From positions 143,086,001-143,150,000 of the forward strand of contig CM059584.1 in the NCBI GenBank assembly GCA_030407085.1: 64,000 nt of DNA. The letters are read 5' to 3'. Positions within the stretch are counted from its first letter, which is position 1; every line of letters begins with the position of its first letter. Made by a program: the position numbers and the translations under genes. The notes beneath the pieces are model-generated. The model was not told the origin of the DNA and did no database searches. It saw only the letters and a list, made by a program, of their open reading frames with translations. Positions 35,581 to 48,470 of this stretch are shown here, piece by piece. The DNA comes from Trichopria drosophilae (Eukaryota > Arthropoda > Insecta > Hymenoptera > Diapriidae).

Positions 35581-36318
35581 ATCTTAAAATGTTCTGAAGT
35601 TCTCCATTATTTGGGATTTTCAAACCCATAGTTATTACTAATCGAACAAAGCATAATAAATCTTAAACATAATTTGGCATGCTTGTACCTGTACAATGAG
35701 CTTGACGTGTCCGTGCTGTTCATTGCCAATATTTTAATATTCTAATATTTACACTATTACACCCACAAAGATGTTTATTTATTATTAACAAACTTTTGCC
35801 TTCAGGTCCTCATTTTCGGCAAAGAAAGTCTGAAAATTATATGAGTAAAGCCATAGAACACTTCAATCACTGTTTTCAGCAAGCAACATGAACTCGACAA
35901 TACTCTATACTAGCGAAGTTAAGAATGAGAAATGTTGAGATGATATATTTATATATCAGTAATGCTTCTAATATCAGAAAAACCTAAATTAAGCCCAACA
36001 ACGGCGAAGAACTCTAGACCCCTGGAGAGGAAACATAAGTAAAATGAGGTTGGACAAATTTGGACAAGCTACTAAAATTTGAGGAAAACGATAACATGGA
36101 GTATTGTCTCGTACGTCCTGGACTACGTCAGGAACTGATTACTGAAATTGGAAAGCAACTACGTAACTAAGATAACTGCAAGTAACATTTCACTAATTAA
36201 AGATATCTAATGGTGAATGGGCAGGAAGTGCACAAAATAGGTTGAATATTCGATCAACATTTGACAGAAGTTCAACTTCATTCAGTTCCAATGATGTAGT
36301 TTGTTTCTTATGTTCTTT
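35581..36318. other. AT-rich spacer
   Basis: Nothing supported. Confidence 0.35.
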
Positions 36319-36590
36319 AGAAGGACAAAATAAAAACCTTCATTAAACGTTTTGGCCATTAATAATGGCCATTTTAAGATTTTTTTTCTAAAAATCATAA
36401 AAAAATAATAATTAAAAAAATGGCATCTATTAGGTAAGTAGAATTTCGCATATTCCTAATTGATGGACATGTCTCATGTTTAGTATTGTTATTATTTTTT
36501 TTTGTATCGATTCTTCGAAATATATTCTGAAGAAGGTCCTTCGTATTGATCAAAAGTTAAATGAAGTTTTTTTATTTTGTCCTTTTGGAT
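36319..36590. repeat. Inverted pair of retroelement-end sequences
   Basis: On the minus strand 36319-36386 reads ATGGCCATTATTAATGGCCA, then AAACGTTTAATGAAGG, then TTTTTATTTTGTCCTTCT. On the plus strand 36527-36590 reads CTGAAGAAGGTCC, GATCAAAAGTTAAATGAAG, then TTTTTTTATTTTGTCCTTTT. The two are inverted copies about 140 bp apart. They resemble the motifs at 18911 and 44112 (CTGAAGA, stem, GAAACGT), but with the GAAAC part mutated. The same TTTGTATCGATTCTTCGAAA lead occurs diverged at 45449-45470. Confidence 0.55.
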
Positions 36591-36599
36591 AAAAACTTA

Positions 36600-39500
36600 A
36601 AAATTTGTTGAAGTAATTAACCACACATTTCAAACAATAATATTTAGGAAACTTATATTAAATAGAATTTACATAATATAATTGATTTTATTCACTTTAC
36701 GCCTGTTATATATTTGAGACAAATTCAAATTATGGAATAAAACTTTATAATTTTCGTAAATTCATCATTTACGAGGTTAATACAATGATGTGTTAATTGT
36801 TTTGTTTGTTAATTAAATTTTATAATATTTTAAAGGTTTTCTTTTAAGACTGTTCATTCGCATTGACCTTTGACAGGTATATTTTAATGTTAGAAATAAT
36901 ATGTAATGAGAGAAATTCTAATAAAACAAGGTTTACTAATGCTTATTGTAATATTATATTAACATGCAAAACTCACAAAATAATAGTTTTGATACCGGAG
37001 AGCCATTTGAAGATTACCTCTAGAATCCTAACATACAAGATCATTCTGAGTCAATTAATGGTTCTCCAATAGATTTAGGATATGTAAATAAAATATTATA
37101 CATTGTAAACAAAAATTTTGAGGTATTAACAAAACAACGCGCTATTGCATATACCATAATCGAAGTAATGCGCATAATGAATATAAAATAAGAATCGCTA
37201 AGAAAAATGTCCTATGCTTCCTTAAAAACACTAAAAAATTAAATAATTGTTTAAATGAAATAAATTTCATTGCTCTATTATTGCATGCATATACTTGACA
37301 AGATAATCTCGTACGTGTGTCACGCAATACATTGGTCTTAAAATCACTTTTATTAAAATATTTTTTTGTTATTAGTCTTACCAGTTTACGATATTCATGA
37401 AATGTGAAAAGGACTTATTATAATTTCCTAAACGGCTGAAGGTAACTCGAATATTATAAAAAAATACATATGGAGCAGCGGAAATAATATTTCGAAAGTG
37501 ATATTCAAGCGGCGACGATGTGTCAGTTTCATAGCATGAAAGGGTGCTGGGGTGTAAATGATGTAAGTAACTGATAATCACGCAACATCTGCGAAAATGA
37601 AAAATTTATAAATTCTTTTCTGAATTATTAAATTAAACTATTTTTATACGGCGTTATTATTAATTATAAGCATATATGTTTTTTTTATTGTAGTTTTACA
37701 ATGACAGATTTTTATTTTACTTTCCTCTTCTCTTTGTTTCTGTTTCTTTATTATATTTCAGCGATTTTTTTTCTTGTCGAAATTACTACTATACTAAGAT
37801 AGGGGTTACTTTTATTTAATATATATATTCTTATTGATGTAATTTATTATAAAGTCTTTTTAGTAATTCGTCGTCTACCCTGATAAATGTTGCAAACAAA
37901 ATAATTGAACATCATTTTTTAAGTAAGATAATATCAAAGTAGAATGAAGCAAAACAATTCTTGTTGAAGGCAGTTAAGGCATTTACCAATTATCGACATT
38001 GTAGGAGAAAATTCTTTTTAAATAATTTTTTAATAAAAATTCACATTTCTGATATATTTTCTGTGGTGGATGAAATAGTCGGGAAAGCTAAAGTTCATTT
38101 GAATATTTTCAGAGCACTTGCATATTCGAAACAATTGGTGTTTACTAAGAACTTTCCATATTGAACAAAGACTGATAGAAATAACGGTATAATTTGTTTG
38201 TAATTTTTGTAGATATAACTTTTAACTGCATCATTTAATTTAAACATAACTGGAATTATCACTATTTTTAAAACTTCCTCGTATAGGTTTACTTTTCCGC
38301 GATACATGTGCATGCACGTAGAGCTAAGATGAATTCTACTCTAATTGGTGTGAAATTCCATACTCGTGTAGTTTCTATGCGTTTGAAGGAAAATTACATA
38401 CAAAGACTGCAAATAACCCAAATGATCGTAGAAATTCGTAATTTCAAAATTACTGTGTTTAGGATAATCAACAGCTATTAAGTGTTTCTCAGTATTGAAT
38501 GTGAAGTTGAATTGGAAATTAGATGAAGTGCCCAAGTTTAAAACGGAATGCTACACTGTGCATTTATGTTAAGTAGAAAACCTTGCTAACTTTTCCATAG
38601 GAAATTGTTTCATTTAAAAAGGAATTTCGGCCACAGAATGTGCATTAATATATCCAAATAAAAAATATCCAAAAAATATTATACCGATTAATATAATATA
38701 ATGTATTTTTCCAGTAGCATTTTAAACCACCATAAATATTTTAAGAAAAATTTGATATTTTTGTTTTGTAGTATATTTTGTCAAAGTGATGTATATATAT
38801 TTACATTTGAAAACTGTGTCATAAACGTATACCAACAAATCCGCAAGCGGTTTAAAAATCATTTATAATGATAAAAAATAATGAAAATAATATTTCATAA
38901 ATTTGTACTCGAAGAGTTACATGATACATTATGTCGATGAAAATATTCAAAGATAAGATATAATGAAACATAAATATATCTACCATAAATGTCTCTACAA
39001 GTTGAGGTGTTGTATGTAAATGAATAAAGTTTATTCTTCTTGTATGGAGTTGCTGTTAATGTTGCGAAACAAAAGTATATAATCTTAATTGTAGCGAGTT
39101 TCATGGCCTATATTTTTTGTCCGAAACAGTTTTATATTTTTCAATATAAATGTAAAAAACGACAGAAATAAGGCATTATACTTGTTTTGACCTTGAATTT
39201 GATCTTGGCGCTAATTTATAAAAAAAAAAACAGGTTGAATTATTGTCCAAAATGTTATTCAAAATATAAATAATGCTTCTTCTTACAAGAATTCCAATCG
39301 TTTTCAATGGTTCGCTTTTATTTTGTTTCTCAATTCCTCAAAAATCTAGGAAAATACATTAAATTCGTTTGTTCTTCTCACTTTATTTTTCACCCAAAAT
39401 AGTACCGGAACACAAATATTAAATGTTTCCAAAATTACGTTTGGATGTAGCTGAAGTCCAGGGTGTCTTTAATGATTAAGCCGATCTTAATTGTAAGTTT

Positions 39501-39920
39501 ACATTATCTATATCTTTTAATGGTTGATGTTAAAAAAATTACTCGTAGTTGTCAACTGTTTGAAAACTCGAATCAACCGAGTTACGAGTTTTGACCGAAT
39601 TCCCCCCTAAGTAAACATTGATTGAATTATTTCGAATAAAAGGTACACATAAATATTAAATAATTAAGAATAATTAAGGGTACTAGTTTAAACCACAACT
39701 TTTTTCCGAGTGTACACGCAAAGAAATCTGTGGAGTTTTTGCGCTGTGACAAGCTAAAATTACTCTATACCAGCAAAATGTTCTTTTCGATTTGGTTCAT
39801 TTAGCTGATGGTTCGAGTTTTACTTTAAGCCTAGTTATCGACTTGTAACACATCAACGCCATTTCATTGCTGAGTCATTGGTTTGTAACGTGTTCATCGC
39901 ATAAACAATGAAATTAATAT
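36600..39920. other. AT-rich spacer
   Basis: This is the longest stretch without a recognised element. Open frames are short and AT-driven. No tRNA, repeat or coding motif was seen by eye. Confidence 0.35.
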
Positions 39921-39950
39921 TTGATTTCACTGAAGGCACAGTGAATCCTG
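39921..39950. repeat. CACTG palindrome
   Basis: GATTTCACTG and CAGTGAATC face each other over 6 bp. The same arms recur at 40943-41091. Confidence 0.4.
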
Positions 39951-40210
39951 TTACATTTGAATTCAATATTCTAACAGTTTAGTTAAACGTTTATACTCAA
40001 TTAGTACAAGGTCAAATGATTTGAGTATATTAGGTAGCACGATAGGTCGGTACTATTTTTCGTTTACCTAAAGTAATTTTTGTGCAATATCAGTTTACTA
40101 TTTTGGGAGCAAACAAATTAATATTTTTATACATCTTTGAGGTAGCAAAGCGAACACATCGTGATTTAGCATTTGGAATTCGGATTTTGGTTATTATGAT
40201 TTATTGATTC

Positions 40211-40391
40211 CCTTAAGTCATATGCCCCTCCCCCCAATGTATATATTTCCCTTCCTCTAAGTAATATTTTCTCCTCAGGGATTCTCCCACCATTTGCTGG
40301 TTGAAAGGCTCGTGCTGTACATGTGACAAGTGGAAATTCAAGTGGTGAGAGGTGCCGCCATCTTGTTTGTCCCAAGCATATGACTTAAGAG
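40211..40391. mobile_element. Short MITE with CTTAAGTCATATGC ends
   Basis: CCTTAAGTCATATGC at 40211-40225 is matched by GCATATGACTTAAG at 40376-40389, enclosing about 150 bp with no coding capacity. A C-rich run next to the left end and a G-rich run outside the right end extend the pairing loosely. Confidence 0.6.
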
Positions 40392-40942
40392 GGGGACTAC
40401 CGTATATAGTTATATTCGAATTGATCCATGGTCTTACAATTAATAACTGAACTCCGAAATTCGTGACAGGAAGACATAGCTCACATTTCAGTAAATACCT
40501 TTCGAACTTTCATTTAGATAGAGATAAACATCAAAAGTTCCGTAAAATCTCTCAATCAAAGAAAATTATTTTATGAAAACGCTAAATTATTTAATAACAA
40601 GTTAATGTCACTCATTGAGTATATCAATAATTTGTCAGAAGATGAACCATGTAATTGCTTGATTAACTTTAATGTTGATCTGGAAACTTTGAAAATCTTA
40701 TGTGGTACGTGATAATCGTCTTTTTTTTTAATTTTAATGATGGAAATGGAAATAGCCTCTTAGTTGTGGTGACACAGTCAGTAGCGGAATAAATCGGCGA
40801 TCCAAGTATTTTATATCGATATATGGACTGACAGTAAAATGTGGTGTGGGTATACGGCTTTCAATGTGGCCAAGCTGATTGTCATAAAAAAAAAGTTACT
40901 GATTTGGTTAGTGAATTAATTCCGCTGTTTGAAACAAATAAA

Positions 40943-41118
40943 TTTCACTGATTGAAGCAAAGTTTGTTTTATTGACTACAGCAGTGAATCAACTTTAATA
41001 AGTCAAATGGAATAAAATTTCACTGATTCTTAAGAGCGCCTTTTTCACTGAAGCACTCAGTGGCTATTTACTAAGAATCAATGAATTTTCAACTGCTTCA
41101 AATTTTTTTGCTTCGACT
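40943..41118. mobile_element. Degenerate foldback with repeated TTCACTGATT motif
   Basis: TGATTCTTA..CACTG (41023-41050) pairs with CAGTG..TAAGAATCA (41069-41091). Outside it, GAAGCAAAGTTTG (40954-40966) pairs with CTTCAAATTTTTTTGCTTC (41096-41117). TTTCACTGATT or its inverse appears at least four times. It is non-coding. Confidence 0.5.
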
Positions 41119-41599
41119 TTTGAACATCATAACTTTATCATCCTCACCTTAAAATCATTAACGAATATTAAATCGTCATTAAGGTTAACCAAAAATGTCA
41201 TCAAAAGTGGATGAGTGTGTCCTGATCTTTTTCATTAACTTATTTCTCATTTCGTATTTTCTGGATAGAGGTCCCAAATGAGTTGTTCAGAAGAAAAAAT
41301 GTGAAAGGTCTTAATAACTGTCTTCGGGTTAGTACGGCTAGTTCCTCGGACCTGTTTGGAAGTGGAATTGACCTAATTTTGTTACTTGGGATGGGATCTT
41401 GTAAATTGTAAGAAGCAGGTAATTTGAAATAAGTTTGTCTATAAATATTTGAAAATATTTTTGCAAAGCAATGAGCTGCTGCCTTGTAAGTAAAATCAAG
41501 AAGTGCATGAAACGAAATAAGAAGAGATGCTGTAGCAAAGTTGGGGAAGAAGACCCACGACTCGTCTCCGTTCAATTAGGAACGTGGGAGGAAAAGGTG

Positions 41600-42170
41600 A
41601 CACTCTGGTGCGAAAGTTTCAGTAGCGAATGACGGTCGAGTGGTTGCGCGCGCTATTTGGTTGAACAGGTGTTTAATTTAGCGGCGCTCCATAACAGGGC
41701 TCAGCGAATATATAAGCGCATAAGAGAGGGCTTTGCCTTTAGCGTGCCAGGTCTGCCTCTCGCGATAATTAAATGCCAGCCAATTTACAGGGCATGCATA
41801 CACTCGGGGATGTCGTCCGTTGCCGTGGCATTCCGTGCAGAAGCCGCCAAGATACGCACGACTTATGCCTTGTAACTCATCCATCTAACCTGGCCGTCTC
41901 CATAAAAGAGGCCCCAAATGCTGGAGGTTCATGGTTTCGATTAATCTCACCTCAATTACGCAGAGCCAGACCGATGGCCACATCGGTCGAACGACGTTTA
42001 CAGCTGCAATGACCCAGCCAACCCCAAATCCCGTCGCCAGTAATCTGAAATGAGACTTTTCACCTGTGCATAGGGAGACAGCTTTTAAGGCTGCATAAAA
42101 CTTTTCTACCATTGTTGAAATCTTCCATCACTGGATGGAAGTCTCCATCGACTATTCTCCCGTAGGACAT
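41600..42170. other. CpG-rich complex islet
   Basis: A high-complexity stretch with many CpGs and open frames on both strands (79 codons plus at 41773-42012, 75 codons minus at 41885-42112), none resembling a known protein. It looks more like non-coding regulatory DNA or a decayed exon than a repeat, because no second copy exists in the window. Confidence 0.35.
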
Positions 42171-42344
42171 TATGTCGATTGAAGGGATCTCCGTATATCT
42201 TCCCTCATTCAAAGCGCTGTGGAATTTACAGAAAGGATTCTATCCAAATTTGATTATTTTGTGATGCTTTACGATCATAATGTAATAGTTTGCGTAAACC
42301 AGAGTCAAAAGAGGTATTTGTAAAATTTTGTTAAATTAGATTAA

Positions 42345-42773
42345 ATGAGATATGTCCCTATGTATAATTCTTCACAATCTATTTTGATGTTATTAATTTG
42401 TTTGTACTTAGTTTTATTATGTTCATATTTTCGTGCTAGCTTGTCAAATTTAATCCGTATATTGTGGCAATGTGTCGGTAGAAATTTTCCATTTTTCAAT
42501 GATAGTTTTAAGCCTCTAGTTAAAACAGTAAATAGAAAAAATTTTGTTTTTTTTTTTATCGTAGATGCGATAAATCAAGAAACTTTAATTCGGCTACTAA
42601 TAGTTAAAAATGCATTGAAAAAGTTCAATAGTTTTCTTTACGGCTGCATACTTCTTAGTATTTTAAATTTGTTTTTTATTTTCAAAGTACCATATTCAAA
42701 CAATGGCGCTTTTAAAAGTAAATCTATGGTTAAACTTAAAAAGCGCATCACTAAAAATAGTAGAATACTATAG
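42345..42773 (+). other. 142-codon hydrophobic open frame, probably not a gene
   Basis: The frame starts MRYVPMYNSS and has one long hydrophobic run (about residues 12-30) and a second near residues 100-115, ending in a basic tail. Codon choice is simply AT-rich like the background, no domain is recognisable, and no promoter or intron signal stands out. It is the longest plus-strand frame outside transposons, which is within what chance may give. Confidence 0.15.
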
Positions 42774-43075
42774 TTGCGAAAGTATTTAATGGTTTATAAC
42801 AAAAATTATGCATTTCAAAAGGAAGGAACATTAATGAATCGACCGGTAGAAATGTGTTAATATTACGGTAGGTTAATAAATCAGAATATAATATAGAGTG
42901 AGATAGTGAATAAAATATTTAGTGCAATATTCAGCAGCAGTGAGACGGTATCAAAAAAGATGAAATACTCAGTGAATTAGGTGAGTTAGGTGAGACCTAT
43001 GATACATTGCCACCTCAATCTTTTTCATCGCCGGTCTTTCGGATCGCCAAATAAGAACCTAGAGTAAACTTTTCA

Positions 43076-43215
43076 CAATTGAAAATGGCGTCTTCAATAT
43101 GGAATCTATATAAAAGATAGGTTCTCCGGGGTTTTTGGGGATGTGCTATATAGATCTTCAGTCAAATTCACACAATTCAAGTAGGCGGATACAATATGGC
43201 GGACAAATATTGAAA
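43076..43215. repeat. Fragment of the ATGGCGGATCC-AATATGGCGGAC family
   Basis: GAAAATGGCGTCTTCAATATGG, GGGGTTTTTGGGGATGTGC and GGCGGATACAATATGGCGGA are diverged forms of the module seen complete at 57351-57665 and 60200-60690. A further scrap is at 43790-43815. Confidence 0.45.
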
Positions 43216-44104
43216 CGTTAACATTTCTAAAGAATTAAAGGCCCTAAAAATATACGTGTCTTATATTTTTATATACTACGTATATGTAAAGTTTTATTCG
43301 GATCGGACTTGGGAAGAGTTGGCATTAGTTTACCTTAAGTTTCAAAGATATCTAGGCTGCGACAAACCCCCCACGACGATGTAACCAAAGGATCAAAGTC
43401 TGCATTAACTTTTACTTAGTTAGCACTTTTAATAGTTTTGTACAAATTATCGAGTAGCTAAGGGATGCTGTTAAATTTATTAAATTATGCCTGAAACCCT
43501 TGAATAACCTCAAATTAGTTTTTTTGCAAATTTTTGAAAATGAAGGATTACTACATCAAAATTAAAATAGTATGAAAAAAGCAGAAAATTGTACACATAA
43601 ATCTAGATTATCATCGTTATACTCAGTATGCAAATGTTTATTTCATTAACTCATTATGCATAGATAGAACCACGGCACTGGTGTGATTTTGAACATTAGA
43701 AGTTAGATTTTCTTTGACGAAACTATATAGCCTATATTTTAATGGGTGGATGAACAGGAATGCGAGTTGCAAATTTAAAAAGGCTGATCCAATATGGGCG
43801 GCACGTTTTTCATTGGGTGGAATTTCTAGTATAATCTTTACGAGGTTAATAATCGGTATGGGGTTCTAAATCTGTTGAGAAAGTTATTTTATACTTTTTA
43901 GTCCATTTCAAGGACGTGGTTTTTAAAAATGTTTTTTATTCAATTAATAATTTTAAACCTTTTTAATGCAGAATTTTCGTCAATGAATCTCAGTATTATC
44001 GGGATATTCAAAATTTATTTAAATGCACATGTAAGATTTTACATTAGATATTTTTAATTTTTCTAAACCTTCGGTTGAAATTGCAATTGATTTTGTAAAT
44101 AATC

Positions 44105-44150
44105 AACGATTCTGAAGAGGGCCAATATTATGGCCGAAACGTAAAATTAA
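44105..44150 (+). other. Hammerhead-like retroelement-end motif, copy 2
   Basis: CTGAAGA (44112-44118), then GGCC..GGCC stem, then GAAACGTAAAAT. The order matches the motif at 18911, including the same extra G after CTGAAGA. TAAAAT and ATTTTA just downstream could form helix III. Its conservation in two unlinked places favours a real element end over chance. Confidence 0.4.
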
Positions 44151-44159
44151 ATTTTATAT

Positions 44160-47060
44160 TGTAAATATTTTATTATTGTATTTTTTTCTGGATGTCACTT
44201 TTAATTTTGTTATAGTAATTCTGAAATTTATAGTATTGCCGATAAACTGATTCGAACTTATCCAGAAGTTATAGTTTCAACTCATAACACGATTTCCATA
44301 CTAACTGGTCACTGGGTAAATTGGTCTTTCAAGGTTTCTTTTAAATAATATCTGTAATTTGTTTTTTTTCTATATAACAGAACTTCTTCATGTCTCATTT
44401 TATCAAAATCTAATAGCTAAGTTTCATAGGGTCTTTCAGGTTATAAACTAGATTACACAAATAATAAACTCAGTATCGAAATGGAACGAATAAAATTTAT
44501 TAAAAGACGATAATTTAAATTAGGCTCTAATTTTGATATCTATTTAGATCGATTTTTCACATCTGCAACATTATCGGGATGAATAAATAAATATATTTTA
44601 TCTAGCAAACGACGCAATTACATTCTAAAGTAAATTTAATTTGATCATTATTATTGATATAAGCGATAACAATCTATTTAAATCAAACTATTTTTACCAG
44701 AGATCAAAACCCATAAAATTAGGTTAAGTTTCGGGAGAGTGGTTATGAATCAATTTTAATCCCAAAAAAAAAAATGAAATTTAATTTTCTATTTTATTTA
44801 TATTACTACTTGGAAAAGTCCATTTAATTATCTAGAGGTATACATTTAGTGTGAAATATACATTTAAAAAATATAATATCACGAATGAATTTCATGAATT
44901 TGACATATTACCTGCGCATGAAAGCAACATATGTAAAAATATTTATAGAGAGACAATATATCTAGTGTTTTTAAGCGTTTTGACAATAAAACTTTCTCAA
45001 GTGAAACATAATGGTTGATTACGTAACAAATGTGGAAAGTTTTGACTGAGTATCATAATTACACGGCCGGAAATTACATGTGTTACGCAATTAGACAGAA
45101 TCAATATTTCGGGCAATTGATATTGAATTGTATCCGGTTCTGAAATGGACGTGTAATTTATTATAGAAATTTAATGTATTGTCAGATTCAGTGACAGATG
45201 CATTGATCAATGAAAATGTGAAATGATGAATTATAAAAAAGAATTAGAGCCAGTAATTGTGTATGAAATTTGGCATATATAAGCGAATGGTCATTTTACT
45301 TCATATTATTCATGGTAAGTCGAATTGTACTTAATAATGCTTGTTTCTATCTTATAATAAGTAGTTACATAAATTTGAGTAACAATCGTCTTTTACTTTT
45401 AGTCCTTATAGTTTAGACCAATGGTCCCAAAGAGATGAAAGTTTCTATTTTTGTATCAATTGTTCGAAATATACAAATAAAATACTTTCATCAATTTTAT
45501 TTACATTTTTGGTATGTTTCCATTTAATAAACACAGCGCAAGCTATCTTACAATTTATTTTTCACTTATTAGGTAATAGAGTATTCACAATAAGATTTTT
45601 CTCCATTTCGGATCAGGCGGTGCAGAAGACTGAAAGTTTAACACACATATCTGACATGTGTACACTGAGAAAAATATTTAGTAAATTTAAATAAACGGCG
45701 AGTTTCGTAATTGGAACTAAATTTTTAGTGGGTTTTAACCTATATTTCGCTAATCTGATAGAAATTTTAATTCCCACGTTCTTCTGGTTAACTGCACTAA
45801 TAAGTAGCTATTATATTACGCCTGTTAACGTTCTCTCTCAGAGCTACTTTCAATGCGTATCGGAACATTAAACAGCCACATATATACGCGGTGCAAGAAC
45901 GAAAGTTAAAACGAGGACTAAACACTTTTTTCCCTGTTAATCAGGATGAATATACTAACTTTACGCTAGGGGACGAAAAAAGAAATTTATGAGGTAAAAG
46001 ACTATAACCTATATGTTTCTTATTTTTAAGTTTATTTAATTTTCATTAATTTTTATTATACGGTAGAAAGAATTCTACAAACCAAAGTATATTAGTATTA
46101 AATATGCGAGGAAATATTATTTTTCTCTTAATGTTATATAAAGAAACACATAAAACTAATAAATGCTGACGAGCAGTATAAATTAATTAAATATTAGAGC
46201 CACGCTGTTTTATTAGCGCATACGATTTTTTATAAATTTTACCAATAAATTCCAGATTTGCTTCGAGCGTTTTGGCATGAATGTCAATTAATTGAACATT
46301 GATTAAGTTCATAATGAATAAACAAGAGTATATTAAATTTCGAAGGCCTCCCGGATACGGTACTATTAAATATTGCATTGATCGTTTCAAACACGCTGAA
46401 GAGAATTGGTTCTTCCCGAAAGCGTGTCAAAAAGACCGTACTCGTACCAAGGAGCATGGGCTTAATTGAAGTTTCAGAACCTGAGGTAAATACATAAACT
46501 TCAGTTTACGATGGTTTTTAAATAATTATATTAAATAAGATTTCTTCTAAGCATGAATGCTTTGTCACAAATTGAAACAATTAGATCGCAAGAATGACGC
46601 TTCTAGGATAAAGATAAATACAAATCGTTTAACAGAGGGCAACTTGCGAAACATATAATTTATTTAATATTAGTGTTATAAACCATTAGACCTGGTGTGA
46701 AAGGAATATGTTTTATAACCTTCAGGAACTCTCCAATTCTGGAATAGGATACCATCTTCAGAACTTTCAAATATTACAGTGTTCTTAAAATGTTTCAGTG
46801 TTAATTTATTTTAATCCATTATGCGCAAGCAAGAAGTGGAATGTTATCTTGAATTTTAGAGTTTATTTCTCATATTAATTAAATTGGGAGTATATTGATT
46901 TTATTATTTAACGGTAGTTCTTTCAAATCCTGATGAATAATTTTCAAAACAATTTCAGTTTTTATATTTTTCTAAGAACATTCTTATTTGACTGAATTTT
47001 TTTAATTTCACGTAGAATGTTTTTACAGGAAGCATTTCTGTTAGATCATACGTTTTCCTT
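44160..47060. other. AT-rich spacer
   Basis: Apart from the diverged retroelement-end scrap near 45410-45475, nothing is supported. Confidence 0.35.
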
Positions 47061-47099
47061 TCACTTGCGAGATTACTTAGTAACGAAAGCTTCGGGCAA

Positions 47100-47360
47100 T
47101 TTTAATGTGACTCCATATCTTAAAGTTTTCGTGGTCGCCCTTCTACGTTGCGAGGTTAAAATTGAGTTTCGACCAAACGGAATTTCAATATGGTGCCAAT
47201 ATTGAAAAAGATGCCAAAAAATGTGAAAATTTGTACTCTTATCAACTTTTTTCGAACAATAAGGATGAATACATGAATTCGAAGAAACAAATTTTCTCCA
47301 CTTCATTTTAGAGAATTGAAAATGGCGCCCACAACGAAAATTTATTTGAAAAATTTTCAG
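47100..47360. repeat. Diverged fragment of the ATGGCGG family
   Basis: GGTCGCCC..GCGAGG, TTTCAATATGGTGCC and GAAAATGGCGCCCACAACG are loose matches to the ATGGCGG palindromic module. GGGTCGCTGAATAA at 47856-47869 and GGGTCGCTGAAAACGAATCC at 51541-51560 are further scraps. Confidence 0.35.
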
Positions 47361-48239
47361 GCGCTGTTACTCGAAAACTATAACCGGGAATATATTAGAA
47401 TTGGCGATAGGAAAAATTTAAAATAAGGGAAGTACTCCTGTATTATATGTATAAAATTACGGAAATCGCGTCTAATTCTTTAAATTATATTAATGAAAAA
47501 AAATCATCGAATAGTACTTAAATTTAATTATCAAGAAAAAGGGTCTTGTGTGGTTTTCGTCTAAATCACACTGTTTCAGAGAAAAAAAAATGCAACGGTA
47601 ATGCCCAATAGTTTTAGGTTAATTTTGGGATATTTTGAAAAAGTGCTGTAAAGCTTAATATGTGATAATAGAATTGTCAAAAATCGATGGAATTAGAACG
47701 AAATTCACAATAATAAATTGTAGGATAAAACAAACCAATCTTGGTATTTAATAGTTTTTTGAATCGGTAATTATGAATTTAATATCGTATCTTTAAAAGA
47801 AAAATTTGAAATCTCGCGCACTTCAGACAAATGTTCATATATGGGAGGATTTTGGGTCGCTGAATAAAACCCCGGGAATGTACATTTGTATGAAACTTGT
47901 GAGATTTTAAATTTTAGTCAGCAGAATTGAGTATGCCATTTATTTAGCGACCAGAAAAAAATGTAATAAAGGACATTTGGCTGAAGAACGGGACATTTCG
48001 AATCGTGATATAGAGACTTCTTACCATAAAAAATGGTGTCCTTTGTAGATTGTAAATATCAACAGTGTTCGATTATGGAGCAGAAACGTAGAGGTGGTGG
48101 TTCAGGTTCGGGGAACGGGATGAAATGCAGGTTGATTTCCCCCCAAAAAAAAAAGAGAATGGTCTCACTAAACTCTTTCACAGTTTATTCATACACCTTA
48201 AATCCCAGAGGCTCGGTAATCCAAAAGCTGAGATAACAG

Positions 48240-48470
48240 TCAAACACTCGCGAAATAATTTTCGTTAATTTGGACAAGCGTGGTTTAGCGCGTCGCGTCG
48301 TTGCGTTAAATACACCTTATTCGGACACGATCTTGATTGTTCGGCTGCCGCGAAAAGATTAAACGGATCGCGAGGGACCGGATAACGCGCAACTGTGAAT
48401 TGCGCCAAAATAAAGAGGGCACCATTTTCGCCGGAAACTACTAACGGCGTGCTTAGGGCAAGCTTCAAAC
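48240..48470. other. CpG-rich islet
   Basis: A short GC- and CpG-rich stretch with CGCGTCGCGTCGTTGCG at 48289-48305. There is no recognisable product on either strand. Confidence 0.35.

Noticed and set aside
42345..42773. 142-codon hydrophobic frame as a membrane protein gene
   Set aside because: Composition matches the AT-rich background, with no domain, no gene structure and no supporting neighbour.
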